A stretch of 48,864 nt of DNA from Pseudomonas morbosilactucae (GCF_023241715.1 NZ_JALQCW010000017.1:1-48864), one strand, 5' to 3'; shown: positions 28,997 through 40,932, counted from the first letter of the stretch. Translations and numbers: made by a program. Notes: generated from the letters alone by a model not told the origin.

Positions 28997-29386
28997 AAGC
29001 TGAATCGCATCAGTAACGGCGGTAACATCCACGGCGTAACAAGGCGGTAACACATCTAATTGACTTCCCGAGTTCTCCTCACGACTATAGGCGTCCCGTT
29101 GCCGCCGTCATGGCGTTACAGGGCGCAATTCAAGCTATGTGTAGGCGTAGCAACCCCAGGGAAGAACCGGCATCCACAGCTGCATAAGGGCGGTGGCACC
29201 CGCTGTTTACAGCTGCGCCGAGCACCGGGTCAGGTGCACGCAGCGCAGGCCGAACGCCTGCCATTGAGGCACATCGCTTGAAACCAGGCTCTATAAGCAC
29301 GACACAAGACCGTGCGCCTGAATAACGAAGAATCACGCGCGTTACTCGCAGTAGTTTCCAAAGCGCCTGAATGAGGACCCCTTTTC
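28997..29386. other. Intergenic stretch with four GTAAC repeats between folK and panB
   Basis: No gene that I can support lies in this 390-base stretch. Just after folK, GTAAC occurs four times in the same orientation (29013, 29022, 29036, 29047), with start distances of 9, 14 and 11 bases. The rest is GC-rich with a few small hairpins, and no clear promoter for panB was found. The short ORF at 29060-29281 has no protein-like features. Confidence 0.6.
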
Positions 29387-30187
29387 ATGCCAGACATCAC
29401 TCTGACCACCCTGCAAAGCCTCAAGCAGAAAGGTGAAAAGATCACCATGCTGACCTGCTATGACGCGACCTTCGCCCACACCTGCTGCCAGGCTGGCGTC
29501 GAAGTCCTGCTAGTGGGCGACTCCCTGGGCATGGTCCTGCAGGGGCACGACAGCACCCTGCCAGTGACCACTGCCGACATGGCCTACCACGTGGCGGCGG
29601 TGAAACGCGGCAACCAGGGTGCCCTGATCCTCGCGGACCTGCCCTTCATGGCCTACGCCACCACCGAACAAGCGCTGAACAACAGCGCCCAGCTGATGCA
29701 GGCCGGTGCGCACATGGTCAAGGTCGAAGGTGCCGTGTGGTTGGCGGAGTCGATTCGCCTGTTGGCCGAGCGCGGTGTTCCGGTGTGCGCCCACATGGGC
29801 CTGACCCCACAAGCGGTGAACATCCTCGGCGGCTACAAGGTCCAGGGGCGCAATGAAAACCAGGCGCGGCAGATGCGCGCTGACGCCATTGCACTGGAAC
29901 AGGCCGGCGCAGCCATGCTCCTGCTGGAATGCGTACCCAGCGAGCTGGCAGCAGAAATTACCCAAGCGGTGAAAATCCCGGTGATCGGTATCGGTGCCGG
30001 CAGTGCCACCGACGGCCAGGTGCTGGTCATGCACGACATGCTGGGGCTGTCCCTCACCGGTCGTGCGCCAAAATTCGTGAAGAACTTCATGGAAGGCCAA
30101 GACAGTATCCAAGCCGCGTTCAGCGCGTATGTCGCTGAAGTCAAAGCCGGGACCTTCCCAGGCGTCGAGCACGGGTTTTCCGCATGA
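29387..30187 (+). CDS. panB: 3-methyl-2-oxobutanoate hydroxymethyltransferase
   Basis: Enzyme of 266 residues that adds a hydroxymethyl group to ketoisovalerate, the first committed step of pantothenate synthesis. Family features: TCYDATFA (about 22-29), [19 protein letters not shown] (44-62) with metal-binding Asp residues, and [18 protein letters not shown] toward the C-terminus. GAGGA precedes the ATG. The stop overlaps the panC ATG as ATGA. Confidence 0.97.
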   Translation: MPDITLTTLQSLKQKGEKITMLTCYDATFAHTCCQAGVEVLLVGDSLGMVLQGHDSTLPVTTADMAYHVAAVKRGNQGALILADLPFMAYATTEQALNNSAQLMQAGAHMVKVEGAVWLAESIRLLAERGVPVCAHMGLTPQAVNILGGYKVQGRNENQARQMRADAIALEQAGAAMLLLECVPSELAAEITQAVKIPVIGIGAGSATDGQVLVMHDMLGLSLTGRAPKFVKNFMEGQDSIQAAFSAYVAEVKAGTFPGVEHGFSA

Positions 30188-31044
30188 ACACTGTAAAAAC
30201 CGTGCGCGAACTGCGCGCAGCTGTTGCCCGTGCGCGCAATGAAGGCAAACGCATCGGCTTCGTGCCCACCATGGGCAATCTGCACAGCGGCCACGCGGCG
30301 CTGGTGGCCAAGGCCGCCCAGCGTGTGGACTTCGTGGTCGCGAGCATCTTCGTCAACCCGCTGCAATTCGGCGCTGGCGAAGACTTGGACAAATATCCGC
30401 GCACCTTGCTTGCCGACCAGGAAAAGCTGCTGGAAGCAGGCTGCCATTTGCTGTTCGCCCCCAGCGTTGAAGAGATGTACCCCGATGGCATGGCCGGGCA
30501 GACCCGGGTCAGCGTGCCCCAGCTCTCCGAAGGCCTGTGCGGCGCCAGCCGTCCGGGGCACTTTGAAGGCGTGGCCACGGTGGTCAGCAAGCTGTTCAAC
30601 ATGGTCCAGCCGGACCTCGCTGTCTTCGGCCAGAAGGACTTCCAGCAACTGGCGGTCATCCGCGCCCTGGCCCACGACCTGAACCTGCCGATCCAGATCA
30701 TTGGCGAGCCCACCGTGCGTGCTGCCGACGGCCTGGCCCTGTCATCACGCAACGGTTACCTCAACGAAGAACAGCGGGCCATCGCCCCGGCCTTGTATCG
30801 CAGCCTGAGCCAGATCGCCCAGGCCATTCGCGATGGCGAGCGGGACTACCCGAAGCTCTTGGCCGAACAGCAGCAACAGCTCGAAGCCCAAGGGTTCCGT
30901 CGGGACTATCTGGAAATTCGCCAGGCCATGAACCTGCGTCCAGCCACTGCCGATGATCGCGACCTGGTGATTCTGGTGGCCGCCTACCTGGGCGCCACAC
31001 GGCTGATCGACAACCTGCACCTGAACCTCGACACACCGGCGTAA
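30184..31044 (+). CDS. panC: Pantothenate synthetase
   Basis: Enzyme of 286 residues that joins pantoate and beta-alanine at the cost of ATP. The [10 protein letters not shown] motif (about 28-37) holds the HxGH ATP-binding site, and [13 protein letters not shown] (about 148-160) is the family signature. It overlaps panB. Its substrate beta-alanine normally comes from PanD, whose gene directly downstream is here decayed, so another source must serve it. A GC hairpin (31045-31063, no U run) follows the stop. Confidence 0.97.
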   Translation: MNTVKTVRELRAAVARARNEGKRIGFVPTMGNLHSGHAALVAKAAQRVDFVVASIFVNPLQFGAGEDLDKYPRTLLADQEKLLEAGCHLLFAPSVEEMYPDGMAGQTRVSVPQLSEGLCGASRPGHFEGVATVVSKLFNMVQPDLAVFGQKDFQQLAVIRALAHDLNLPIQIIGEPTVRAADGLALSSRNGYLNEEQRAIAPALYRSLSQIAQAIRDGERDYPKLLAEQQQQLEAQGFRRDYLEIRQAMNLRPATADDRDLVILVAAYLGATRLIDNLHLNLDTPA

Positions 31045-31247
31045 ACGCCGGATTGCCCGGCGTCACACCTTCGGGCAAACTGCCGCCCGCCGGGGCCTGC
31101 AGCCACAACTGCCAGGCCCCGTTCAAGGATCTGCCCCGGGAACACTCAGGCACGCCATCAGGCTCAACTTCAAGCCGCGCATCTGCACAGGACCCCGGCA
31201 ACGAACTGAGCCACACCAGCCGCACGCTTGCTATTCAGTTGGCCTGA
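31045..31247 (+). pseudogene. panD: Remnant of panD (aspartate 1-decarboxylase)
   Basis: The frame ending at 31247 closes with PGNELSHTS and IQLA before the stop. This is, from memory, the C-terminus of Pseudomonas PanD (PGNELSHTSNAIPxQxA). Just upstream, AACTTCAAGCCGCGCAT (31166-31182) matches the NFKPRM codons of panD, and weaker similarity with indels extends to about 31080. No start, no GS self-cleavage site and no 5' half remain: a 378-base gene would have to begin inside panC. The position between panC and pgi is the normal panD locus. The stretch 31248-31494 after it shows no gene. Confidence 0.72.
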
Positions 31248-31494
31248 GCCCTTCCCCCGATTTCTTCATCCGCAAACCCGCCTGGAGCTCTGGAAGCCTG
31301 CACCGGTATAAAAAAGTACTGGCCAGCGGTTAGACAAAGCCAAGACAGATCGGCACGCGGGAGTTACTGTAATCGCCCTGCGTGATGAATCGTGTCAGCG
31401 CAGGGTTGACCGAACCTGGACCCTGCCCCCACGCAGGACGTTCCGGGCTATTCAGTGTCCAAAAGGCAGTTCAAGCAAAAGGAAAACCGCAGCG

Positions 31495-33159
31495 ATGGCG
31501 TACTACCGCACTCCTCACGACGTTACCGCTCTGCCCGCCTGGCAAGCGTTGAATGACCACCGCCAAGCCATGCAGGATTTCAGCATGCGCGAGGCCTTTA
31601 ATGCCGACCCACAGCGCTTTCATCACTTCAGCCTGAGCAGCTGTGGGCTGTTTCTGGATTACTCGAAAAACCTGATCAGCAGCGAAACCCGCGACCTGCT
31701 GGTGGGCCTGGCCGACGAAGTCGGCCTGAAGGATGCGATCAAGGCACTGTTTTCCGGCGAGACCGTGAACTCCTCCGAAGGGCGTCCAGCCCTGCACACC
31801 GCGCTGCGCCGTCCCGTGGGCGACAAGCTGTCGGTCAACGGCGTCAACGTGATGCCCGAAGTGCACAAGGTACTGAACCAGATCACCGAGCTGGTCGGCC
31901 GCATCCACGACGGCCTGTGGCGCGGCTACAGCGAAAAACCGATCACCGACGTGGTTAACATCGGCATCGGCGGCTCCTTCCTGGGCCCGGAACTGGTGTC
32001 CGAGGCGCTGTTGTCCTACGCCCACAAAGGCGTGCGCTGCCACTACCTGGCGAACATCGACGGCAGTGAGTTCCATGAGCTGTCGGCGAAGATTCGTGCT
32101 GAAACCACCTTGTTCATCGTCTCGTCCAAGTCCTTCAATACCCTGGAAACCCTGAAGAACGCCCAGGCAGCCCGGGCTTGGTACCTGGCCCAGGGCGGTT
32201 CAGAAGCCGAGCTGTACCGGCACTTCATCGCCGTTTCCAGCAACAATGCGGCGGCGGTGGCTTTCGGCATTCGCGAAGAGAACATCTTCCCGATGTGGGA
32301 CTGGGTCGGCGGGCGCTACTCGCTGTGGTCGGCCATCGGCCTGCCTATCGCTCTGGCCATCGGCATGTCCAACTTCAAGGAGCTGCTGTCCGGCGCCTAC
32401 ACCATGGACCAGCATTTCCAGAGCGCGCCGTTCGAACAGAACATGCCGGTGCTGCTGGCCCTGCTTGGCGTGTGGTACGGCAACTTCTGGGGCTCCCAGG
32501 CCCACGCGATCCTGCCGTACGACCACTACCTGCGTAACATCACCAAGCACCTGCAGCAGTTGGACATGGAATCCAACGGCAAGAGCGTGCGCCAGGACGG
32601 TACGCCCGTGTCCACCGACACCGGTCCGGTGATCTGGGGTGGCGTCGGCTGCAACGGCCAGCACGCTTACCACCAGTTGCTGCACCAAGGCACCCAATTG
32701 ATCCCGGCCGACTTCATCGTGCCGATCGTCAGCTTCAACCCGGTGGCCGATCACCACCAATGGCTGTACGCCAACTGCCTGTCGCAAAGCCAGGCGCTGA
32801 TGCTCGGCAAAACCCGCGCCGAAGCCGAAGCCGAGCTGCGTGAAAAAGGCCTCAGCGAAGACGAAGTGCAGAAACTTGCACCGCACAAGGTGATCCCGGG
32901 CAACCGTCCGAGCAACACCCTGGTGGTCGAGCGCATCAGCCCGCGGCGCCTGGGCGCGCTGGTGGCGATGTACGAACACAAAGTCTTCGTGCAGAGCGTG
33001 ATCTGGGGCATCAACGCCTTCGACCAGTGGGGCGTGGAGCTGGGCAAGGAACTGGGCAAGGGCGTCTACAGCCGCCTCACCGGCAGCGAAGAAACCCCGG
33101 CCGAAGATGCGTCCACCCAAGGCTTGATCAACTACTTCCGCGGTCGTCACCGCGGCTGA
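31495..33159 (+). CDS. pgi: Glucose-6-phosphate isomerase
   Basis: Cytoplasmic enzyme of 554 residues that interconverts glucose-6-phosphate and fructose-6-phosphate. PGI signatures are present: [14 protein letters not shown] (about 155-168), [15 protein letters not shown] (about 268-282) and [14 protein letters not shown] (about 386-399). In pseudomonads it mainly serves gluconeogenesis and recycling into Entner-Doudoroff sugars. AAGGA precedes the ATG. The panC-panD-pgi-acs order is conserved apart from the panD decay. Confidence 0.97.
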   Translation: MAYYRTPHDVTALPAWQALNDHRQAMQDFSMREAFNADPQRFHHFSLSSCGLFLDYSKNLISSETRDLLVGLADEVGLKDAIKALFSGETVNSSEGRPALHTALRRPVGDKLSVNGVNVMPEVHKVLNQITELVGRIHDGLWRGYSEKPITDVVNIGIGGSFLGPELVSEALLSYAHKGVRCHYLANIDGSEFHELSAKIRAETTLFIVSSKSFNTLETLKNAQAARAWYLAQGGSEAELYRHFIAVSSNNAAAVAFGIREENIFPMWDWVGGRYSLWSAIGLPIALAIGMSNFKELLSGAYTMDQHFQSAPFEQNMPVLLALLGVWYGNFWGSQAHAILPYDHYLRNITKHLQQLDMESNGKSVRQDGTPVSTDTGPVIWGGVGCNGQHAYHQLLHQGTQLIPADFIVPIVSFNPVADHHQWLYANCLSQSQALMLGKTRAEAEAELREKGLSEDEVQKLAPHKVIPGNRPSNTLVVERISPRRLGALVAMYEHKVFVQSVIWGINAFDQWGVELGKELGKGVYSRLTGSEETPAEDASTQGLINYFRGRHRG

Positions 33160-33175
33160 TCCGCGCTTTGCCTTT

Positions 33176-33201
33176 GCAGGGGCCGGCCCGCCGCCCCCTG
33201 C
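33176..33201 (+). terminator. Hairpin after pgi
   Basis: GCAGGGG (33176-33182) pairs with CCCCTGC (33195-33201), 16 bases after the pgi stop. There is no U run, so a terminator role is only possible. Confidence 0.45.
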
Positions 33202-33277
33202 AACCCTCCCCCTTGAACCTTGCCCGCCTTTCTGCGCACCCTTATGCCTTGTCGTAAAACAAGAATAAGGATCCGTC

Positions 33278-35215
<1,938 letters not shown>

Positions 35216-35272
35216 TCTGATGGCGGCGCGGTGCAAGCCGCGCCTACTTTTCCAGCCACGCATCGAACCCTT

Positions 35273-36139
35273 ATGGAATTCATCCGCAGTCGCATCGAAC
35301 ACCAGGTGATGAGTTTGTCCGGCCTGTCACTGGGCCAACTTGACCTCGAAAACCCCAAGGGCGACCCCGGCCTGTTCGGCCCGGACTCGGTCAGTTGGCA
35401 GGTGCATGGCGACTTCAGCAGCATGTTGATCGGTGGCATCAGTGCCCTGCTGATGCAGGCCTTGCACCCGCTGGCCCTGGCCGGTGTCTGGGACCACTCG
35501 AACTTTCGCCAGGACATGCTCGGGCGCCTGCGCCGTACCGGCCAGTTCATTTCCGGCACCACCTTTGGTTCGCGCCAGGACGCCGAATGGCTGATCGACA
35601 AGGTGCGCACCATTCACTTGCGCATCGTCGGCACGGCCCCCGATGGCCGGCCCTACGCGGCCAGCGATCCGGACTTGCTGACCTGGGTGCATGTCGCCGA
35701 AGTCAGCAGTTTTCTTGCCGCTCACCTGCGTTACCGCAACCCACAGTTATCGGCGGCCGACCAGGATCGTTACTATGCCGAAATCGCCCTGATTGCCGAA
35801 CGCCTGGGTGCCCGGGAGGTTCCTCGCTCGCGCCGGGAGGTGGCCGACTACTTGCAACGCCTGCGCCCCGAACTGCTGTGCGACGAGCGCAGCCGCGAGG
35901 TGCTGCGCCTGCTGCTGGCTGCGCCCGCCCCCAGCCAGTTGGCCAAGCCCTTCGGCGCCCTGATGATGCAGGCCGGTATCGACCTGTTGCCGGATTGGGC
36001 CAGCGCCATGCTCGACATCACCCAGAGCCCTCTGCAACGCAAACTGATTCGCGCCAGCGTCAATCGCAGTGCGCCGATGCTGCGCTGGGCGGTGCGCAAC
36101 GGTTCGGTGCAACGAGCAAAGCGGCGCATGGGGCTGTAG
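35273..36139 (+). CDS. Oxygenase MpaB family protein (DUF2236)
   Basis: Protein of 288 residues with the ER-bound oxygenase MpaB/MpaB' or latex-clearing-protein-type fold: MLIGGISALLMQALHPLALAG (two halves, about 46-66), then FRQDMLGRLRRTGQFIS and WVHVAEVSSF. The His residues in HP and HVAEV are the likely haem ligands of the family. The substrate is unknown. The start is uncertain: ATG at 35273 has no clear SD, and a GTG at 35231 opens the frame. It lies 57 bases after acs. Confidence 0.78.
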   Translation: MEFIRSRIEHQVMSLSGLSLGQLDLENPKGDPGLFGPDSVSWQVHGDFSSMLIGGISALLMQALHPLALAGVWDHSNFRQDMLGRLRRTGQFISGTTFGSRQDAEWLIDKVRTIHLRIVGTAPDGRPYAASDPDLLTWVHVAEVSSFLAAHLRYRNPQLSAADQDRYYAEIALIAERLGAREVPRSRREVADYLQRLRPELLCDERSREVLRLLLAAPAPSQLAKPFGALMMQAGIDLLPDWASAMLDITQSPLQRKLIRASVNRSAPMLRWAVRNGSVQRAKRRMGL

Positions 36140-36211
36140 GGCTGCAAAAACATCGCCCCACTCGCCGACGCTGTTAAACTGCCGCGCCCAATCCATCGCA
36201 AGGCGCCACGC

Positions 36212-37227
36212 ATGTCTTCCTTGAATCAGGCGCTGCGCGCCGCCCTCGATCATCGCCAGGACCTGCTCGCCGAGCTGCATCAGCAAGGCACCGACTGCTA
36301 CCGGCTGTTCCACGGCAGCCAGGAAGGCGCCGGCGGCCTGACCATCGACCGCTATGGCCCGCAACTGCTGGTGCAAAGCTTCCACCAGCCTCTGGAACGC
36401 GAGGCGCTGCTGGAGCTGCATGCCACGGTCGAACAGGCCTTGGACCTGCCCAGCCTGCTGGTCTACAACGACCGCTCCCGCGGCAACTCACGCATCGATC
36501 GCGAAGACACGGTGTACCGCGCTGAAGACGCGGCCCTGCAAGACCTGGTCGGTCACGAGTGGGGCCTGAATTATCGGGTCCGCGGCCGCCATGCCGGGCA
36601 AGACCCGCTGCTGTTCCTCGACCTGCGCAACGCCCGGGGCTGGGTCAAGCAACACAGCGCCGGCAAAAGCGTGCTCAACCTCTTTGCCTACACCTGCGGC
36701 GTCGGCCTGAGTGCTGCGGCCGGCGGTGCGCGGGAGGTGTGCAACCTGGACTTCGCCGAAGGCAACCTGGCAGTAGGCCGAGAGAACGGTGCGCTAAACC
36801 CCGCGCTGCCGGAGATGCAATTCGTGCAGTCCGATTATTTCCCGGCTATTCGCCAATTGGCCGGCCTGCCCATCACCCAGCGGCGCGGGCACAAACTGCC
36901 GAGCTATCCACGCCTGGAGCAGCGCCAATACGACCTGGTGCTGCTCGACCCGCCCGCCTGGGCCAAGAGTGCGTTCGGCACGGTCGACCTGCTGCGTGAC
37001 TATCAGAGCCTGCTCAAGCCGGCACTGCTGGCCACGGCCGAGGACGGGGTGCTGATCTGCTGCAACAACCTGGCAAAAGTCGCCATGGACGATTGGCGTG
37101 ACCAAGTGCTGCGCTGTGCGGAAAAAGCCGGGCGCCGGTCCGCGACTGCCAGGTGCTGACCCCGGGCCTGGATTTCCCCTCCAACGACCAACAGCCCCCC
37201 TTGAAAACCTTGATCCTGCAGTTGTGA
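36212..37227 (+). pseudogene. Class I SAM-dependent (rRNA-type) methyltransferase, frameshifted near the 3' end
   Basis: RlmI/RlmK-like methyltransferase that probably methylates a cytosine or guanine of 23S rRNA; the exact target is unknown. The SAM-binding core is visible: NLFAYTCGVGLSAAAGGA (about 158-175), then LLDPPAWAKSAFG near 247-259, where DPPxxxK is the catalytic region. The open frame stops at 37159 after 315 residues, with a tail (RSATARC) unlike the family. In the frame one base away the sequence continues VRDCQVLTPGLDFPS and PPLKTLILQL to a stop at 37225-37227. One base is missing near 37129-37140; the intact protein would have 338 residues. The core is kept, but the final strand is lost. 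Confidence 0.88.
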
Positions 37228-37322
37228 ATACGGCCCGTGAAATCTGAACAATCCTGATCCAAGGGATTGTTTCGGAACCGGAAACGCGTGCCATACTCCA
37301 AGGCACTTCCGATATCAGACAG

Positions 37323-40256
37323 ATGAAGCCTCGCATGACCAAAGGATTGATTCGCGCTATCGGCGCCTTGTTGACTGCCCTGGCCCTTTACAGTCTGTTG
37401 GGCTTTCTGATTTTGCCGGGCATCGCCTTGCGAGTGGCCAACCAGCAGTTGGCCAACTACGCGACCACACCGGCCCATATCCAACGCATCGAACTCAACC
37501 CGTTCAGCCTTGAACTGACCGTCTGGGGCCTGACCCTGGGCGAACCGGGCAAGGAACATGTGGCCTTCGAACGCCTGTACGCCAACCTGCAGTTGGACAG
37601 TCTGTGGACCCGCGCACTGCACTTGGCGGATGTCGAACTGGACAAGCCCAAGACCGAGATCCTCTTCGACAAGGCTGGCAAGCTCAACCTGCTGAGCTTG
37701 TTCAAGCTGCCAGCCAGCGAACCGACCCCGGCCGATCCGGAAGCCAAGCCCTTCCCCCTGAGAATCGAGCGCATCAAACTGGCCGGTGGTTATGTGCACT
37801 TCCAGGACCTGCGCCCCAGCGAGCCCATCGAATTCCTTTACGACAAACTCGATTTCGAGTTGAAAAACCTCAGCACCCTGCCCGATGACAGCGCCGACAT
37901 GACCCTGGTGGCGGCCGGCCCCGAAGGTGGACAGATCGATTGGGCCGGTAACTTCAGCCTGGCTCCCATCGCCTCTGAAGGTACCTTGAAGGTCACCGAC
38001 GGCAAGATGAAAGCCTGGTGGCCCTACGTCCGCGATGCGGTGCCGCTGGTACTGGAAGACGGGGTGCTGAATTTCAATACTCACTATAAATTCAACCTGT
38101 CGAAGAACACCGAACTGCTGCTCGACAACACCTCCCTGAGCGTCGCGCCATTCGCCATCAAGGCGCCAGACGGCCGCCCCCTGGCACGCCTGGAGCGCCT
38201 GGACGTCAGTGAAACCACGGTGGACTTGGCCAAGCAACAGGTGATCGTCGGCAAGGTCCGCAGCCAGAAACTGGAAACCTGGGCAGCCCTGGAAGCCGAC
38301 GGTCAGCTGGACTGGCAGAAGCTCTTCGCCAGCCAACCGGCCAAGCCGGCCCCGGCGCCTACCCCGGCCGCTGCCGATTCACCCAAGCCGGCTCCTGCTG
38401 CGCCGAGCAAGCCTTGGCAAGTGCTGCTCAAGGATGTGCAACTGCGCAACTATCAGGTGCACCTGGCCGATCGCCAGGCCAAACCCGCAGTCGCCCTGGA
38501 AGTCGGGCCGCTGAACCTCGACCTGCAAAATTTCGACAGCCTCAACCAGTCGCCTTTCACCCTCAAGCTCGATACCGGCCTGGGCAAGCAGGGCAAGATT
38601 CTCGCCACCGGCGAAGTCAATCTGCAGCCGGTCAGCGCCAAGCTCAAGGTGCAGAGCAAAGACATCGACCTGCGGGTGGCCCAGTCCTACATCAGCCCGT
38701 TCATTCGCCTGGAACTGCGCAGCGGCATGCTCGGCAGCGACCTTGCGGTGGACCTGAAAAAGCTGGAGCCGCTGACCTTCAGCATCACCGGCCGCGCCGA
38801 GATCAATCAGTTGCACACCCTGGACACCCTGAAGACCCGCGACTTCGTGAAGTGGAAACAGGTGGTGGTCGAGGGCCTCAACTATCAGCACGGTGACCGC
38901 CTCGACATCACCCGGGTCAACCTGATCCAGCCCTATGCCCGTTTCATCATCAACGACGACCGCACCACCAACGTCGATGACCTGCTGATTCCGCAGCCGG
39001 CTGGCGGCGCCAGCTCGTCCAGCGCTAAGAAGTCGTCGGGCAGCAGCAAGCCGCTGGGCATCCACATCGGTGAAATCGCCATCAACGACGGCTCGGCGAA
39101 CTTTGCCGACCTTAGCCTGACGCCCAACTTCGCCACCGCCGTGCAACAGCTCAACGGCCAGATCGGCACCATCGACAGCCGCAAGGCCGAACCGGCCAGT
39201 GTCGACGTCAAGGGCAAGGTCGACCGCTATGCACCGGTCACCATCAAAGGCAGCGTCAACCCCTTCGACCCGATGGCAGCGCTGGACATCGCCACCAGTT
39301 TCAAACGGGTCGAGCTGACCACCCTGACCCCCTACTCGGGGAAGTTTGCCGGGTTCCGTATTCGCAAAGGCCGGCTCAACCTCGACCTGCACTACATGAT
39401 CACCAAGGGCCAGCTCAAAGCTGAAAACAAGCTGGTGGTGGAACAACTGCAACTGGGTGAGAAGGTCGACAGCCCCGATGCGGTGGACCTGCCGATCCGC
39501 CTGGCAGTGGCGCTGCTCAAGGACACCGATGGCAAGATTTCCATCGAGCTGCCGATTTCCGGCGACCTCAATAACCCGCAGTTCAGCGTCATGCCGATCG
39601 TCTGGCAGACCCTGCGCAACCTGGTCCTGCGGGCAGCCCAGGCACCGTTCAAATTCATTGGCGGGCTGATCGGCGGGGGCGGTGCGCAAGACCTTGGCAA
39701 CGTGTCCTTCGCCCCGGGTTCCAGTGAGTTGAGTAAAGAATCCGAGTCGGCGCTGACCACCTTGTCCAAAGCCCTGAAGGAACGGCCAACCCTGCGCCTG
39801 GAGATCGAAGGCACCAGCGCGCAAAGCAGCGACGGCCCGTTTATCGCCGAACAACGCCTTGAGCGTGAGTACCAGTACAACTACTACAAGATGCTCCAGC
39901 GTCGTGGCGATAAAGTCCCGGCGCAGGCATCCCTGCTGCAAGTGCCAGAGAATGAAAAAGCGCCGCTGCTGGAAGGCATCTACCGCACCCGCCTGAAGCA
40001 GCAACCGCCGGCCGAATGGGCTCAACTGGGCCGCGACGAACGCAGCGCCAAGCTGCGCGAAGGGGTGATTCAGTTCTGGAGTTCCAGTGACGTGCTGTTG
40101 CGCCAACTGGGCCAAGAGCGGGCCAGCAGCATCAAGGACTTCCTGGTGGATAAAGGCCAACTCGCGGACGACCGTGTGTACTTCATCGACGCCAACCTGG
40201 GGCAAGCGGAAAGTGATGGTCGCGTCGTGACCCCGTTGCATTTGGACGCTGAGTAA
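37323..40256 (+). CDS. Large AsmA-like DUF748 protein
   Basis: Protein of 977 residues with an N-terminal membrane anchor (about 8-36) and a long periplasmic body of repeating beta-rich modules, as in DUF748/AsmA-type proteins. Members of this superfamily are thought to move lipids between membranes, but this one has no assigned role. The tail (about 790-845) contains NVSFAPGSSELSKESESAL and LEIEGTSA, which resemble an OmpA-type peptidoglycan-binding domain. A Pro/Ala-rich linker lies near 340-358. An alternative ATG lies at 37335. Three hairpins follow before the convergent BON gene. Confidence 0.85.
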   Translation: MKPRMTKGLIRAIGALLTALALYSLLGFLILPGIALRVANQQLANYATTPAHIQRIELNPFSLELTVWGLTLGEPGKEHVAFERLYANLQLDSLWTRALHLADVELDKPKTEILFDKAGKLNLLSLFKLPASEPTPADPEAKPFPLRIERIKLAGGYVHFQDLRPSEPIEFLYDKLDFELKNLSTLPDDSADMTLVAAGPEGGQIDWAGNFSLAPIASEGTLKVTDGKMKAWWPYVRDAVPLVLEDGVLNFNTHYKFNLSKNTELLLDNTSLSVAPFAIKAPDGRPLARLERLDVSETTVDLAKQQVIVGKVRSQKLETWAALEADGQLDWQKLFASQPAKPAPAPTPAAADSPKPAPAAPSKPWQVLLKDVQLRNYQVHLADRQAKPAVALEVGPLNLDLQNFDSLNQSPFTLKLDTGLGKQGKILATGEVNLQPVSAKLKVQSKDIDLRVAQSYISPFIRLELRSGMLGSDLAVDLKKLEPLTFSITGRAEINQLHTLDTLKTRDFVKWKQVVVEGLNYQHGDRLDITRVNLIQPYARFIINDDRTTNVDDLLIPQPAGGASSSSAKKSSGSSKPLGIHIGEIAINDGSANFADLSLTPNFATAVQQLNGQIGTIDSRKAEPASVDVKGKVDRYAPVTIKGSVNPFDPMAALDIATSFKRVELTTLTPYSGKFAGFRIRKGRLNLDLHYMITKGQLKAENKLVVEQLQLGEKVDSPDAVDLPIRLAVALLKDTDGKISIELPISGDLNNPQFSVMPIVWQTLRNLVLRAAQAPFKFIGGLIGGGGAQDLGNVSFAPGSSELSKESESALTTLSKALKERPTLRLEIEGTSAQSSDGPFIAEQRLEREYQYNYYKMLQRRGDKVPAQASLLQVPENEKAPLLEGIYRTRLKQQPPAEWAQLGRDERSAKLREGVIQFWSSSDVLLRQLGQERASSIKDFLVDKGQLADDRVYFIDANLGQAESDGRVVTPLHLDAE

Positions 40257-40335
40257 AACCGGGACGCCCATTAAACCTAAGCGACGTCACCAAGCGGCCA
40301 GCCAGCCGGCCCCGGACTTTTCCGACGCCAATAGA

Positions 40336-40366
40336 ACAGGCCCCGGCACATGGTGCCGGGGCCTGT
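40336..40366. terminator. Strong symmetric hairpin between convergent genes
   Basis: ACAGGCCCCGGCAC and its exact complement form a 14-bp stem around a 3-base loop. It has no U run, but lies between the convergent DUF748 and BON genes, so it may stabilise or end transcripts from both sides. A GACCACA/TGTGGTC hairpin (40370-40387) follows. Confidence 0.6.
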
Positions 40367-40407
40367 AATGACCACATCCTTGTGGTCTTCGCATGAACCT
40401 TAGAGAA

Positions 40408-40432
40408 GCGGTAGGCCGGTATTGCCTACCGC
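40408..40432. terminator. Hairpin downstream of the BON gene
   Basis: GCGGTAGGC (40408-40416) pairs with GCCTACCGC (40424-40432) around a 7-base loop, 33 bases after the stop of the leftward BON gene. No U run is seen. Confidence 0.5.
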
Positions 40433-40465
40433 GACCTCTCCCTGTCCAGGCAAGAAGCGTGCGCC

Positions 40466-40822
40466 TTACTCGGCTTTCAGGCCGTCAGCGGAAACCGCTT
40501 TAACGCCTTTGATTTTCTTGGTGATCGCAACAGCGGTGGCTTTCTGGGCATCGGTGACCGCAACAGTGGACGACAGCGACACTACGCCTTTGTTGGTCTC
40601 TACCTTGATGTCGGTACCAGGAATGCCTTTCTCGGTAACCAGATCGCTTTTCACTTTGGTGGTGATCCAGGTGTCAGAGGTCGCCTCTTTAGCCTTGTCG
40701 ACTTCACCAGCAGCTACAACCATAGGTGACTGGGTGTGTTGAGTGGTCTGCGCAAATGCTGCGTTGGCCATGGTCAGGGTCAGAGCGGTAGCAGTTGCGG
40801 CAGCGATAGCGAACTTCTTCAT
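40466..40822 (-). CDS. Periplasmic BON-domain protein, OsmY-like
   Basis: Protein of 118 residues with a Sec signal (MKKFAIAAATATALTLTMANAAFA, written here in two parts: cleavage after AFA at 24). One BON domain follows (about 48-116): TWITTKVKSDLVTEKGI, KVETNKGVVSLSSTV, then AVAITKKIKGVKAV. BON domains bind phospholipids or envelope components, and OsmY is induced by osmotic stress. E. coli OsmY has two such domains; this one has a single domain. Control is unusual: a sigma-54 promoter with IHF and tandem enhancer-like sites lies upstream. Confidence 0.9.
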   Translation of the reverse strand: MKKFAIAAATATALTLTMANAAFAQTTQHTQSPMVVAAGEVDKAKEATSDTWITTKVKSDLVTEKGIPGTDIKVETNKGVVSLSSTVAVTDAQKATAVAITKKIKGVKAVSADGLKAE

Positions 40823-40888
40823 ACGAGTAACTCCTGTTCTTTTAGAAAACCTGAGCCGTTGTCCTGGCTTCAGGGTTACCAGGGATAC

Positions 40889-40904
40889 TGCAGGCGCTGT
40901 GCCA
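40889..40904 (-). promoter_or_regulatory. Sigma-54 promoter of the BON gene
   Basis: On the minus strand TGGCAC (40904-40899), a 5-base spacer and CTGCA (40893-40889) fit the -24/-12 consensus. Transcription would start near 40877, giving a 55-base leader. Confidence 0.75.
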
Positions 40905-40932
40905 ACTTTTGATCGCTATAAAAATACATATA

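Noticed and set aside
29060..29281. Open frame of 73 codons between folK and panB
   Set aside because: No RBS, no conserved pattern and chance-like composition.
31149..31167. panD start codon region (CACGCCATCA resembling the PanD N-terminus)
   Set aside because: This stretch aligns better with the panD 3' part just before NFKPRM; the resemblance to the start is probably chance.
37240..37310. AlgU-type (GAAC...TC) promoter for the DUF748 gene
   Set aside because: The GGAACC and TCCAA elements match the consensus only in part; an extended -10 (TGCCATACT) explains it equally well.
38379..40271. Open frame of 630 codons opposite the DUF748 gene
   Set aside because: Shadow frame with no recognisable domain and no RBS-supported start.
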